Below, in pieces: positions 1-11,143 of a DNA stretch of 64,000 bases. The position numbers and the translations under genes were made by a program. The stretch is taken from NCBI GenBank assembly GCA_035772735.1, contig JASDFA010000019.1, forward strand, positions 35,301,001-35,365,000, written 5' to 3'. The stretch comes from Datura wrightii. Its lineage: Eukaryota > Streptophyta > Magnoliopsida > Solanales > Solanaceae. Position 1 is the first letter of the stretch. Each line of letters begins with the position of its first letter. The notes below the pieces were generated by a model. It saw nothing but the letters and a program-made list of their open reading frames with translations. It made no database searches and had not been told where the DNA came from.

Positions 1-446
1 CTCCGTGACACGCCACCAACGGAGATCCTCACTGGAATCCGGTCGTCCAAGTATTCACACCCAACTTGGTATGGCGTGCAACGCGGGGCTAGGCCAATGT
101 GTCGTGGCCCCAATGTGCACCTTCACTGGAATTTAGCATAATTTCTGCATCCAGGTAGAATGCATCCGCAATGGCCGCGTGACACGGCTCCATCGCGGAG
201 CCCCTTTAGTTCGTGCTTTCCTTGTGCTTTTTCCTTGCTCCCTTCCGAGTCCAATCCCGATTTCTCCCAACATGCATCTTAGCTTCGTAAAATTATATTT
301 TTCCTGCAAAACCATGCTAATCATGTTGGTTAGTATAAATTCACATTTTATTACAATTCACATGAGAATGTACAAACATCGATAGATAAACAAGGCAAAA
401 TGACACATTTGTGTATCACTTGGGCATATAAATTTGCCCAAGATCA
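1..446 (-). repeat. El1 3' LTR, partial
   Basis: Positions 1-446 align with 7441-7886 at a constant offset of 7440, with scattered substitutions and no visible large indel. On the minus strand the LTR starts with TGATCTTGGGC at 446. About 950 bp of this LTR lie left of the window, judging from the complete copy at 6485-7886. The two El1 copies look more diverged from each other than the two El2 LTRs, which suggests El1 is older than El2. Confidence 0.92.
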
Positions 447-461
447 CTTACCCCACACTTA
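447..461 (-). promoter_or_regulatory. El1 polypurine tract
   Basis: The minus strand reads TAAGTGTGGGGTAAG immediately before the 3' LTR start. The same motif precedes the 3' LTRs of El2 (59151-59165) and El3 (31474-31488), so it is the likely plus-strand primer for reverse transcription. It is not a pure purine run, because T residues interrupt it. Confidence 0.8.
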
Positions 462-2127
462 AATCCTTGTTCTTCCCCGAACAATACTCTTACACTTCAT
501 GCAATTGACACCCAATCCGGGCTACTTTGGCTCGACAATTCAAGCTACGGTTATACCGATTATTTAATATAGCAAATCATTAAGAAAACATGCATAGTCT
601 TATCAATACAATGACCTCCAACACATTAAGACCTCCTAGACTCAAGAATTGACTCTCGATATCGGCAAACTCATACAAATCAGCTTATCAAGATATCCGA
701 CACGAAATTCAATCTCTCATCAAGCATGTGCCCTCACAACACAAGAGAATTTTCCCCTTTTTAATCACATGAACTCAAGGCAATTACATGCAGGGGCATA
801 TAAACAAGATTTCGCTCTCTCTCCAAAAAGAATTCACATGTATCATGTCATGAACCGTAGGCTTGCCTTTAGCATATTACTCCACTAATTTAAGGACACT
901 TAATGTAAGATCACGTAAGACTTAACGGGTTGTAATGTAAGCTACGAAACTAGCAAATACTGGGCTAACCAATAAGAACAGCAAGCATCCTTAAGAGCTT
1001 TTTCAATACATCCGATCAACCTTATGGGCATTGTTTCTTCCTTCATCCTCCCATTCTTGAAGTCCGTCTTTATTTTTGACCCCATATCTTTAAGCACACT
1101 TAGCTTAATAACAAAGATTATTTATACATCTTCATTATATTTAATTTATAGCGAGTGCACCTTTGACCTTTTCTTTCCTTTCATCACTTTACTTTTTCTT
1201 TTCTTTTCACAATTCTCACTCCTTGACAAAAGAAAAATAATAGGCTAAAGGCTCAATGGGCTAACTAGGATGTACATTCAAGGTAGGTACGATAATGAAA
1301 AAAGTTTCGGTTAAATCAAAGAAATGCCTACATCCTTTCCTACAACACACATCCTTCATTTCGTTTTGTACACACACCAGGCAAGTTCTAGACACTTCAC
1401 AATAGCATGGAAGAAACGAAACCTCACCATACACTCATTGCACATGCTCAACTCAAGAAATATTCACAAACTCTTTAATCAGCTAATTACAAGAATTCAA
1501 AACATTAAGCCTCAATCACACCGAATCGAACTCTATGGCCTAGGTATCTCAACATATTTACAAAGTTGCATTCTTTTATACGAATCACCTTTGCATTTTA
1601 AATATCATGTACCACACGCAACCAAAATTTCACAACCATAAAGTAACGACACGTTTGGGATACACACAACAAAAGAAAAAACTAAAAAATGAACAAAAGA
1701 AATCTACTCCTAATGACTACATTTCCCTTAAGACGGTCTTCATCCATCCATCATAAGGAACGGTCACTAATTACGACTTCGGTTCAATGGGACTATTATC
1801 GGTAAGAGAACCGAAAAAAAATGCCGAGAAACCCAAAAATAAAAATTTCATGAAATTTTTTAAAAATATCAATAATTTCTATAAAACATATTTACACAAC
1901 CGGCTAACAACATTCAACAACACACAACAGCTTCATATTAACTACAATACAGACATACACACAAAAATCACAGGGTCATAAGTTTTTCCAAGCACAACAA
2001 CAAGAACAGAGACATTAATAACAACAACAACCAGCACCTAACTACTCCCACCCACACTTAAATCGAACACTGTCCCAGTGTTAACAAAATTCAGAATACC
2101 ATGAAAGTTGGTGGTGAAACTCCCTGA
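462..2127 (-). other. El1 3' untranslated region
   Basis: AT-rich stretch of about 1.7 kb between the PF20167-type ORF and the polypurine tract. It is homologous along its length to 57365-59150 of El2 and to 30000-31473 of El3, though El3 is much diverged elsewhere. Short open frames here are not conserved as protein. Around 1722-1751 lies a block that on the minus strand contains GACCGTCTTAAGGGAAA, conserved in all three elements. Confidence 0.75.
2047..2082 (-). promoter_or_regulatory. Hairpin and PPT-like motif after the El1 second ORF
   Basis: At 2066-2082 AACACTG and CAGTGTT form a perfect 7-bp stem around a 3-nt loop. At 2047-2060 follows, on the minus strand, TAAGTGTGGGTGGG, close to the polypurine tract motif. 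The pair lies about 50 nt beyond the stop codon of the ORF. El2 has the same pair at 57410-57447 with an 8-bp stem, so both parts are conserved. Confidence 0.65.
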
Positions 2128-3349
2128 TCAATCGAAGTATTCCACTTCTTCGTCAGGTGCCGCTGCCTCGTCTCCCATATCTGAATCGTCCCGATCGTCA
2201 TCATCAGACTCAACATCGGAGTTGTCACGACGTGTCTCCTCATCTATGGGGACATCATCATCAGTGGGCTCTACAAATGCTGGCCCCACTAGGCATACAG
2301 CCCTGGCATTTTCGCCAAAAGGGTAGTCTAGCTCGAGCTGCCACATCTCATCTTCTATTGCCGGCCTCCCGCCTATGCGCACCTGGAGCATCTGCATATC
2401 GAACATGCGAGCCATGTACTGATCATCCCAAGCATGTCGCTCGGCTAGTGTAACAACTGGCCCGTGAGTGATGTCTGGTGCCTTAGTTTTGGTGACATCT
2501 AAGGCCCGTCTCTCCATCTACGAGATGTATTCAAGGGCCTCTTCCTCATTATCCAGTCCCCTCAGGAACGTGGTTAGTAATCCACCAAACCCGTACCTGT
2601 GCCCTTGATGCAAGCGGGCTCTCTTCATGGCGGAGATAATCACTGCCCCAACATTGATCTCCAGCCCTTTCATCAAGGCATAGACCAAGCATACACGATC
2701 CCGGGTGACATCTGTCATATGCACTCCCGGGATCAGGTAGGAACAAACAATCTTAAGACATATCCTGGCTTCCCTGTTCATCTGTGAGTAGGGCAATGTC
2801 TGATGGTAGCCCCTCTCCATATGCCTACTCCACCATGCTGTAGACCGGCCTCTACACAGAGTGCGTCTGATGTCCGCATATGGTGGAGTGATATTCAGCT
2901 GCCGGACCACATAGGCATCTGTGTCCCACGCCCCCAAAATGGCATTATAGTGATGGGGCTCAAAAGTGACTACCTGTCCCCTTATCTTTATGGTGTGACT
3001 TCTGAGTGTCAGGTTCCAATTGGCATAGAATTCCTGAATTAGGTGCAGATTGCACTCCTTGGGCTCTTCAAAGATGAAGTTCAGCCCGGCTACCTCAATC
3101 CTGTGGACAAATCCTTGGGAACTCCTGTGCCAACGGTTCCCTAGCAATGTGTTCCTCGGGGAAGTATTTGCTTTCCTTATGCTTTGCATTCCATTTCTTC
3201 CCCTCCTCTGTCACCCATCGGGTTCCGTATTGCTGACGTTGGCTGCGCGGAACCGCTGGTGCTGCTGGGACTACTGTTCCCAGTTTGATTCTTTTCCTTC
3301 CGGCGCCCGATGTAGATGCGCCCTTCCCTTTATCTTGCCTGCTTGCCAT
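2128..3349 (-). pseudogene. PF20167-type 'putative plant transposon protein' ORF, broken
   Basis: Second ORF of El1, matching El2 56159-57364 along its whole length. The start at 3349 (MASRQDK) is the same as in El2. The N-terminal ~85 residues are basic and rich in Gly/Ser/Arg. The central part (motifs such as 'FEPHHYNAILGAW' and 'LVYALMKGLEINVG') is what I recognise as the plant transposon domain linked to Athila ORF1/env-position proteins. The C-terminus is a long Asp/Glu-rich tail. Two lesions: a frameshift near 3110, and a TAG at 2518-2520 where El2 has CAG. The function of this family is unknown. It follows gag-protease without any RT, so calling it 'env' would rest on position only; I see no clear membrane segment. 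Confidence 0.75.
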
Positions 3350-4637
3350 TGTTTTCGTCAAACCAAACAGACAGGTCCTATGTTTTTCCAATTAAAATTA
3401 TCTTCAACTAAGGTTGGGTTAAGCTAGGCCACCCCACACTTAGTCTTTAGCCACAATCACAATATTACGGCAACATCATACTTATTTCCAATTTACATGA
3501 AAAAACAAAAACACAACAAATATGCCTTGTGCATTCCGAGAATTCGACGGTATAAATTCTTTTGTACAACTCAAACTTTGTACAGCTAACCACAACATTG
3601 CCATCGCTCACATTTATATACATAGCACTTAGCAAGAAAAAAAGAAAAAAAAAATTATCTACATAAACCTATACAAGTCACCCATTTCATGCATTTCACA
3701 ATTCTGTTACCCCGAAAATCCATCGGTCTTTTAGCATATTAACAGTTAGCACACGCAACTCATCTCACCCAACATACACAACCCAACAAGAATTTCACAT
3801 TTCAACTAAAATTTTCCCCTTTTCATATTCAAATTCAAGCCCTAGCTACAATTTTACAAAAATTCTATCAAGCTATGTAATTATCGAGTTCATACAATCA
3901 CAATGATACTACGAACGTCAATCAACAATAACTCAATTGAATTTAAGCTTAATTTCTACTTAGGGCAAGTTTTACTCACATAACATGTTCAACATCGAAA
4001 AATTTGACAAGAATTGATATAGAGTTGAAGAACATACCTTGAATTTGATGAAATGAAGAAATCTTGAGGAAAATGTGTACCTAGGTCCGTGTCACATTGA
4101 GGGAGAAGGGGTTTTTGGGATGTTTGTCGCGGAGGGGATGAAAAATGAGGAAAAATAAGGGGAATTCGGGGTTAAAAAATAGGGATTTCACGCGGGTCAC
4201 CCGGTGATCTGGTGTGACCCGAAGCAAATAACACCTCAACGTGTCACGGAGGGTAACGCGTAGCACCCCCTCCGTGGCACGGAGCCATTGCGCAGGCGTT
4301 CTGGAATTTGTAAAAATTCCAGAATTACCTTAAATGTGTCACGGAGGGTAACGCGGAGGCCCTCCTTCGTGACACGGAGCCAATGCGTGGGCTCACTGTT
4401 TTGCCACTTTTTATTTTATTTTATTTTATTTTTTTCTTACCTCGATTTTCTGCTTTGTGATTCTTTACATTTTGCCCTCCGATCAACCTGAAATTTATCT
4501 TACAACAAGAAATCGGTTAGAATCCCAAGGTTTGCAAACATAACACAATATATATATATATATGTTTTGTTCTTCTCTTTCTTTTTTTCTTTTTTTTTCT
4601 TTTACTTAACTAATGTACAAATACAACAAAACATATT
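3350..4637 (-). other. El1 leader of the second ORF
   Basis: About 1.3 kb of non-coding DNA homologous to 54858-56158 of El2. In transcript order it holds GC-rich CCGTGNCACGG-type palindromes (about 4390 to 4220), a CT-rich stretch (about 4200 to 4080), a strong splice-donor-like AAG/GTATGT (intron side at 4037-4032), an AT-rich stretch and, at 3429-3442, a copy of the polypurine-tract motif. The acceptor AG seen in El2 just before the ATG is altered here (GACGAAAAC instead of GACAGGAAC). Confidence 0.6.
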
Positions 4638-4655
4638 CACGGGTTGCCTCCCGTG
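4638..4655 (-). promoter_or_regulatory. Conserved hairpin CACGGG-AGGCAA-CCCGTG
   Basis: On the minus strand, a perfect 6-bp stem closes a 6-nt loop AGGCAA, with CGCTG just before it. The identical 18-mer is at 54840-54857 in El2. El3 has a version with two compensating pair changes (29577-29594), and element H a degraded one (35615-35632). It lies shortly after the protease coding region in every copy. Confidence 0.8.
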
Positions 4656-4833
4656 CAGCGCCTGATTTACCATCGCGGCTTGATGTCATTAAGCTTAGTC
4701 ATCCTCTAGGGTGACAGACGTTTTCTTCCGAACACATCCTCACCCCTGTCAAGCTTACACCTCTCCGGTGGTTTCCCCAATAACTCCCATGACTCAACGC
4801 TCTGGACAACATCAGCTTAATTAATCACGTTGA

Positions 4834-5430
4834 TCACCGAGAGTTCCTCGTACACGCCGGGAGCTTGGTGGCCTTGTACACATCAAACACCTCCACCTTG
4901 TCATGTGCTCGCATGGTTAGCTGCCCTGCAGCTACATCAATAAGTGCTTTCCCAGTAGCCAAGAAATGACGTCCCAAAATAAATGGGACTTCCGCGTCTG
5001 GCTCGAAGTCCAGCACAACGAAGTCTACCGGGAAGATAAAGGAGCCCACTCGCACCAGCACGTCCTCCACAATGCCATCAGGTCTTGCCAAGGAACGATC
5101 TGCTAGTTGCAAGATCACTGTTGTTGGTCTAGGACTCCCTAGTCCCAACTTCTTGAATACTGATGTCGGCATCAAGTTAATGCCTTCTCCCAAATCACAT
5201 AATCTGCGAGCTCGGATACTCTGCCCAATTGTAATTTGTATTGTAAAGCTCCCAGGGTCCTTGAGCTTTGTGGGAAACCTGTTTTGTATCCGGGAAGTGC
5301 ACTCCTCCATAAGAGCCACCGTAGCGTACTCAGTTAACCAAATTTTGTTCGCCACGATGTCCTTAATATACTTTGCATACTTCAGCACTCCCTGCTAAAC
5401 ATCAACAAGAGGTAAGTTAATGTGTACCTG
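4834..5430 (-). pseudogene. Athila-type retropepsin (protease) domain
   Basis: Minus-strand frame of about 184 residues from 5388, in the Athila gag-protease layout. Recognisable parts in order: the linker 'KYIKDIVANKIWL', the active-site loop 'LCDLGEGINLMP' (family form D-L-G-A-S; the catalytic Asp is kept but Ala-Ser has become Glu-Gly), 'RPTTVILQLADRS', and the flap-to-end segment 'FILGRHFLATGKALIDV'. El2 has the usual DLGASI. A stop before the frame separates it from gag. After it comes the hairpin rather than RT, so the polyprotein ends here. It would have matured Gag during particle assembly; the mutated loop suggests it is dead. Confidence 0.8.
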
Positions 5431-6347
5431 TTTAAGAACCTCCATGAACTTTTTGAAACACGCCTCCTCCTTGTGTTTATTTAATCTTTGAGGGAACGGG
5501 GGTGGTGGTCTTTCTGGTTCAGCATCCTTTTTCTTGATGAATCTGCATTCCACTCCGGATTTCCCTGCGAAATACGATTTAACAAGGTATACAGCTCTTC
5601 ATTAGTCTTCTCTAATGCATGTCCCCCAGCTGCTGAGTCTAGCAAGATTTTTGTGTGGGGTTCCAAACCCTCTATGAAAGTATGTACTAGCACATCATTG
5701 GATTGGTGATGATGTGGACAATCCGGCAACATAGATTTGAATCTCTCCCAGGCCTGATACAGATTCTCTCCCTTTCTTTGTTTAAAACTTAGAATTTGAC
5801 TTCTATGTCTTGCTGTTTTACTGGATGGGAAAAATCATATCAAGAATTTCTTTGTAAGATCATCCCATGTGGTGATGGAATTAAGTGGCTCAGCTTTCAA
5901 CCACCTCTTAGCTTCTCCCAAAAGTGAAAATGGGAACAATGTAAGCCTGACATAGTGTGATGACACTCCAGCGGGGACGTAAGTGTCACTTATCTGCAAG
6001 AAATTTTGGAGATGTTGCTGTGGATCCTCATGAGGGAGACTTGTGAACTGCCCGCTGGTGTGCAGCAATTGCACCATGTTCTGTTTAAGCTCGAACCTCC
6101 CTCCTGGCTCAGGTTTGCGGATGCTAGATGTGACATTTTTAGCATGTGGGATTGCCACCTCGCTAACCGGTCTAGCTGCCATTTCCTCGAGCACTAACAT
6201 TGCCCTTACAATGGGTGGATTCTGTTGTTGCTCCAGGATTGTTTGTCTGAGCAACTGCAGCTTTTTCTCTAGAGCTTCTCTCCTTTGACGATGGAATTGT
6301 CTCTCCAGCTCTAAAGATGAGTACATCAGCTCCTTGTCTCTTACCAG
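5431..6347 (-). pseudogene. Athila-type Gag, with internal deletion
   Basis: Minus-strand gag of El1. The N-terminal part (6347 to 5835) carries a Gln-rich coiled-coil-like stretch and the retrotransposon gag core 'LTLFPFSLLGEAKRWL'. It continues in another frame at 5732-5481 ('SMLPDCPHHHQSNDVLVHTF'), after a frameshift near 5830. The sequence corresponding to El2 53216-53970, which includes the zinc knuckle, is missing: 'WNADSSR' joins directly to the proline-rich 'ERPPPPFPQRL' segment. The first codon of the conserved coding region is CTG (6347-6345), preceded two codons earlier by a stop. The first ATG in frame is at 6326. Gag packages element RNA, and without its knuckle this copy is unlikely to do so. 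Confidence 0.82.
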
Positions 6348-6451
6348 TGTTCAACAGAAATTAGTATCTACAAAATACAGGCTAAGACCAAGTTGTCAAC
6401 ACTAAGAAGAAATAGTAAACTAACACTTAAGAAAAATTTACCAATGGCCAG

Positions 6452-6469
6452 TCCCTAGCAACGGCGCCA
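6452..6469 (-). promoter_or_regulatory. El1 primer binding site (tRNA-Asp)
   Basis: The minus strand reads TGGCGCCGTTGCTAGGGA, matching the complement of the 3' end of plant tRNA-Asp (TGGCGCCGTTGCCGGGGA, from memory) with two changes. It lies 15 nt inside the LTR edge at 6485. Confidence 0.85.
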
Positions 6470-6484
6470 AAAACTTCTTCGGTC

Positions 6485-7886
6485 TGTTTGGTATAACTAC
6501 ACGCAAGTGCACGTGGTCGAACAAGTAGTAAAGTGGCTCAAGTAAGCCAAGTATCGATCCCACAGGGACTGGACTAAGGTATCAATTTAATCAAGTGTCA
6601 ATAAACTTTAACTCTAAATTGCAGACAACAGTGTGAAGAAGATTTTGATATTTTGTTTCCTAATTTTATACTAAGTTTAAAACGAATATACCATTTGAGT
6701 CTAAACTATAAGTAAGAGCATGCTGAGGCTAAAATGAACATGTAGAGAAATAAATTATCGATAAAATTTGGTTAACCTTTCCTCCGGTTGCTAGACAAGA
6801 ATTATTGCCTATAGATTAAAACTCTCGTATTTAACCCAACTTAAGAATCATGAACCTTCCACCTACATCTCTGTGATAAAAAGAAATTCATGCTCTAGCC
6901 ATACAAAACCGATTCCTTAATTGACTAATACAACTTTCAGGTATATCTCTATCCTGAAGGTAAATCAATTCTCAATTTTTCCAAACTAAGAAAAGATCAT
7001 ATCCTATCAATTCACAACTTTCCAATTTCTTGTTCTCTCGAGTGAAACCGGACTTTTTAGATATACATTAACGTTGGCACACATTAATGCAGTAAGAACA
7101 AGAATCAATAGAACAACCATGGAAGAAAAGATGAAAACCAATTTACCAATAATCACATTTCAACACAATTGTTCTTAACCTCAGAAAGAAGGGAATTTAG
7201 CCACTCATTTGTGGATTAAAACATTGTTAAATGAGTGTTAATCATACAAGCAATTAAAATAAAGAGGAAGGAGATAGAGAAAAATCCTAAGATTTTCATC
7301 CCCTCAACTACCTGTAACCCACGTTCTTGCTCCACCAAGTCAGAATAATTAAAAATGAACCTAAGTGTTCTATTTATACTAGTGGAAATTTTTCCCGGAA
7401 TAACAAGCAACGTGTCACGGAGTGCATCACGGAGCACTGCCTCCGTGACAAGCCACCAACGCGGACGCTCACTAGAATACGGTCGTCCAAGTATTCACAC
7501 CCAACATGGCACGGCGTGCAACGCGGGGCTTGGCCAACGTGCCACTGCCCCAATGCGCACCTTCACTGGAATTTGACATAATTTCTGCATCCAAGCAGAA
7601 TGCATCCGCGATGGCACCGTGACACGGCTCCATCGCGGAGCCCCTTTACTTTGTGCTTTCCCTGTGCTTTTTCCTTGCTCTCTTCTGAGTCCGATCTCGA
7701 TTTCTCCCAACATGCATCTTAGCTTCATAAAATTATATTTTTCCTGCAAAACCACACTAATCATGTTGGTTAGTATAAATTCACATTTTATTACAATTCA
7801 CATGAGAATGTACAAACATCGATAGATAAACAAGGCAAAATGACACATTTGAGTATCACTTGGGCATATAAATCTGCCCAAGATCA
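6485..7886 (-). repeat. El1 5' LTR
   Basis: A 1402-bp LTR that on the minus strand begins TGATCTTGGGC and ends CCAAACA, giving the usual TG...CA ends. It contains a TATAAATA box (7371-7378). Upstream of the box lies a pair of inverted arms (7412-7422 and 7441-7451) related to the El2 LTR hairpin, with one base altered. Confidence 0.9.
7371..7378 (-). promoter_or_regulatory. TATA box of El1 LTR promoter
   Basis: TATAAATA on the minus strand, at the same place as in both El2 LTRs (51355-51362 and 59664-59671). A sequence reading TTCCGGGAAAAATT precedes it in El2. Confidence 0.65.
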
Positions 7887-8389
7887 CTGCCCATCGCCCC
7901 AATATACCTCCGTGCCACGGAGAAAATGTGGATGCTCACTGGATTGTGTACCACGGCAGGTCCTAGCGTTGGACTGTGCGTGTCGCCCAGCGTGGCATGT
8001 TGCTGGTCGCGCAGATGGACCGACGTGGCACAACCTTGCTGCGAAGGTCCACTGGATTGACATCCTCGTGCGCGCATCTTTGGCGTGGCACGGTGTATGG
8101 CATGGCACACGCACAGCGTGGCATGCTGCCTACCACGGCCAGCCTTCCCTTTGGCCTGCCATGTTGCCTTCATTTTTCTATCAAAGACGAACTCCATTCC
8201 TTTGCTTCAATAGAAATTGTTTAATCCTTCACATGCATTTCACACCTACAATACAAAGACTAATCATGTTGGTTAGTTCATACCCACAAAATAAGCAAAA
8301 TCACATGAGAATGTAGTTAATTTAATTGGTAAACGTGACTTAATTAAGTAATAAAATAGCTCTTGGGCACGTAATTATGCCTAAGATCA
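7887..8389 (-). repeat. Older Athila-like LTR fragment, target of El1
   Basis: On the minus strand it starts TGATCTTAGGCAT at 8389, the same start as the El1/El2 LTRs, and shares CATGTTGGTTAGT-type blocks, but it is strongly diverged. It is cut at 7887 by the El1 end. It contains a 15-bp palindrome CTCCGTGCCACGGAG (7908-7922) and a GC-rich region of GTGGCAC repeats. The remainder should lie left of El1, outside the window. Confidence 0.7.
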
Positions 8390-8640
8390 CCTGGCCTTAG
8401 TTGTTCTAGTGGAGAGCATAGGCGTGAAGGATAGCCTCATTTATGAGGAGGTTTCAATTGAGATCCTTGATCGTCAGGTTCGGAAGTGGAGAAACATGTA
8501 GCTTTGTGAAGGTTCTGTGGAGGAATCGGCTTGTTGAGGGAGCTTCGTGGAAGCCAAAGAAAATATAATGGAGAGATACCTTCATCTTTTCCCTTCCAGC
8601 TCAGTTTCAGCATGAGGTATCAGTTTCCTCCTTAGTACTC
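8390..8640 (+). pseudogene. Tekay-like pol C-terminus: chromodomain fragment
   Basis: From 8391 the frame reads LALVV...SIGVKDSLIYEEVSIEIL, then 'LDRQVRKWRNM' and a TAG stop. The following 100 bp still encode, in shifted frames, 'VLWRNRLVEG' and 'SLPAQF'-like residues of the chromodomain. This is the linker and chromodomain at the end of Tekay/Del-type integrase, which reads histone marks to direct insertion. The rest of the element is absent: the left side is replaced by the older Athila-like LTR, most simply because that LTR element inserted here. Confidence 0.75.
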
Positions 8641-9951
8641 TATTCAGTTTCATTTCGAGTTCATGTATCTAAATTCCTTTCATGTCATATAATGGCCCCT
8701 ATAATGCGCCATCGTTAGGAGTGGTGAAAAGCTACTATTGTGTCAGGTTTGGAAGGTATGACTCATGGCCATGGTGATTATAAGAGAAGTTGGAAATTTT
8801 TCCCAAGATAACGGATGGGTCTAAAGACCAATCGTCTCAAGGTACGACGCGTTGTCAGGAGTTGTAGCATAATTATTGGGTCTCAAGGTACTGGTGATAT
8901 GAGGGATGTAAGACCTGTAGTAGGAAACTATAAGTCATGGTAAGCGCCCTTGGAAACAATTAGTGATGGGGGATTACAGTTGGTTTGGCAACGGGAGGAA
9001 ACCGCAGGTCATTGTATCAAGGTACGAGCCATGGTATGATTCATGGCATCCGGCAGTTATCTTTTCTTTGTGAAATCATTAAGAGTGTTTTTTCAATCCT
9101 AAGCTCCTATGGCCTAAATTACATTTTTTAAAACCCTGGAAGGAATTTTTTAAGAGGGTTTAGCCTATCTCAAATCATTAGGCTCCCATGCATGAAAAGC
9201 TTTGCGTGTCCCTTTGAAGATCAATTTTGAACTCTTTCAATTCTTCCCTAATTTTGTCGGGCCTTCAAGGATAATTTGAGAATCAATCTACCCAGGTATG
9301 CAGGGCTATGAATGAGAGTTTCTTTTCACTCTCATGCCCAAATTTCTCCTCAAGCTCATAATTTAAGCTCTTATTCAAATATTTGGTTTTATAGGGTTTT
9401 AACCCAATTTAATGAAATTTTCTATGATATGTTTATGGGTGAATTCCTCTCACGTTCCGAAGAATGTTTTAAGATTTATGGGAAGATTTTATATACAAAT
9501 TTATTATAAATTCATGATTTCAAGTTATTAAAAATTATGCCCTATTATGCAAGTTTTATGAAAAGTCAAGTTTGTGATATATGATTTCAATTATGATGAG
9601 ATATCTAGCATGAATGAATGTTTATATTATTTCAATGTATGAATCCATGATTTTGACTTATTAAGTCTATTTTTAGTATGCATGATTTTTATGATTTGGG
9701 AAAGCCCACACAAATTAAGTATGTTTTCATGATTAGCCAAGGTTAATAAGATCAACTTGTCATATGTTTTGGTGTCAAGAATCCCAATGCAGTCAAGACT
9801 CTCCATGTTCAGATTTCAGACTATGCATGTAATTATGATTTCATCGTTGAAAACTTATGGGAGCACTATGCATGTTTTTGGGAGTAGTGTCTAGCACCAA
9901 GTAATCTAGGGGTTCGCAGACTACCTGGTCTCAGAACTACCCGCCAACGTA

Positions 9952-9991
<40 letters not shown>

Positions 9992-10914
9992 GACCTATCA
10001 AGAGAGTTTTCCCCTAACCTCCAAGGGGCCTCAATTTGATATCAATATCATGGTATCGTCTTTAGCCCTGGCAAGGTTTTGGATGGCTCTGCCCATTTGA
10101 GTGTGATAGTTGGGGCAGAATGTAAGCTCTATCGTGATGGTGTCGATTATGACCAGTCTCCCATTATTTCTCATGATCTTAGTTATTCATGTTCATGATT
10201 ATTATATTATGTATTAGGCCAGGTTTGACCCAATGATAATTTTGTGAACTTTTACTTAAAATTTTAGCTATGACAAGTCATATGATTTTTATTTCTTACC
10301 TTTGATCACTATGTTTAGTTATGATACTCAGCTTATGATTATGGATGTCTCATATTATGTTTTCAGTATGCAGTCCTTATTCTCATGATCTAATGCCTTA
10401 CATTGAAATGCATGATTTCGGTTAACATTTAGTCAACATGTTTTATTTACCTTACATACTCAGTATATTCAAAGTACTGACTGCATACTCTATGTTGTAT
10501 CATTTTATGATACAAGTCTGAGAAATTAGACTCAGTTTTTCCCTTAGTCCAGCTCCCCGCCAGTCCAGCTCAGTTGCAGTTGTTGGTGAGTCCTCATCTT
10601 CCGAGAATATTTAGTTTAGTTGTTTGATTATGTTATTTCAGACTCAAACATAAGGAAGTTTATTAGGGTTGTTGTCCCATCAACTCATTAGACAATTTAG
10701 AGGCTTATCACACATTATGTAGACTTTTATGTTTATGGAGTGTTGACTGTGTTTATAATCGTTGTTATACTTTATGTTATTCAGACTTCTGCTTATTTTT
10801 TTAAGTTATCAGTTTTCACTTTAATATATGATCTTTAGTTGCTATGTCCATACAATGGGTTGACTTGGAGTTATTTATGGTTCTAGGTCGCGGGTCCAAG
10901 CTCGGGTCGTGACA
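8641..10914 (+). repeat. Tekay-like 3' LTR, 5' edge not found
   Basis: Follows the chromodomain fragment and ends GGGTCGTGACA at 10914, like the other Tekay-like LTRs here (19636, 26763). It shares the internal block TGTCTAGCACCAAG...ACTAC...GCCA with D and with the LTR at 11144. A typical TGTTACACC start is not visible, so the 5' edge is probably deleted. Open frames inside (for example 9312-9509) have no protein similarity that I recognise. Confidence 0.6.
9956..9989. repeat. (TA)n microsatellite
   Basis: About 17 TA units within the Tekay-like LTR. Confidence 0.95.
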
Positions 10915-11143
10915 GAATCATTCTGCATCTTACATGTAAAGGGTTTTTGCGAATCAAAGGGAATCATCTTCTTTAATGCATACACTATATGCTTTCTTTG
11001 ATTGACCTTATGTATTGTGCTCATCTAAATGCATTTATTGCACGTGTTTCCATTGGGTGATTGATTCTTATGCTTGAACTTGAACTTGGGGGGTACGGGT
11101 GGGAGAACTAGGTGATTCTTGTAAATTTGTTTGGGGTATTTTC
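10915..11143. other. Unassigned spacer between two LTRs
   Basis: 229 bp with no match that I recognise to the repeats in this window. It may be the old insertion target or the remains of an internal region. Confidence 0.4.

Larger units (their letters stand above)
1..7886 (-). mobile_element. El1: Athila-like, RT-less LTR retrotransposon, right part
   Basis: Reading on the minus strand from 7886 downward, the order is 5' LTR, tRNA-Asp primer site, gag, protease, a small hairpin, a non-coding leader, a PF20167-type ORF, a 3' untranslated region, a polypurine tract and the first-met 446 bp of the 3' LTR, which runs off the window. No reverse transcriptase, RNase H or integrase coding can be found between protease (ends near 4834) and the second ORF (starts 3349). 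El2 on the plus strand has the same order, so the absence is a family trait rather than a private deletion. The right end abuts an older LTR at 7887; the matching left target duplication is outside the window. Confidence 0.88.

Noticed and set aside
2128..3349. Calling the El1/El2 second ORF a retroviral-type envelope
   Set aside because: Only the position after protease suggests it. I see no signal peptide, cleavage site or membrane anchor, and the protein matches the plant transposon domain family.
7840..8316. 158-codon open frame with Cys/Trp/His-rich sequence
   Set aside because: It spans the boundary between the El1 LTR and the older LTR fragment, in GC-rich GTGGCAC repeats. A gene crossing an insertion border is not credible.
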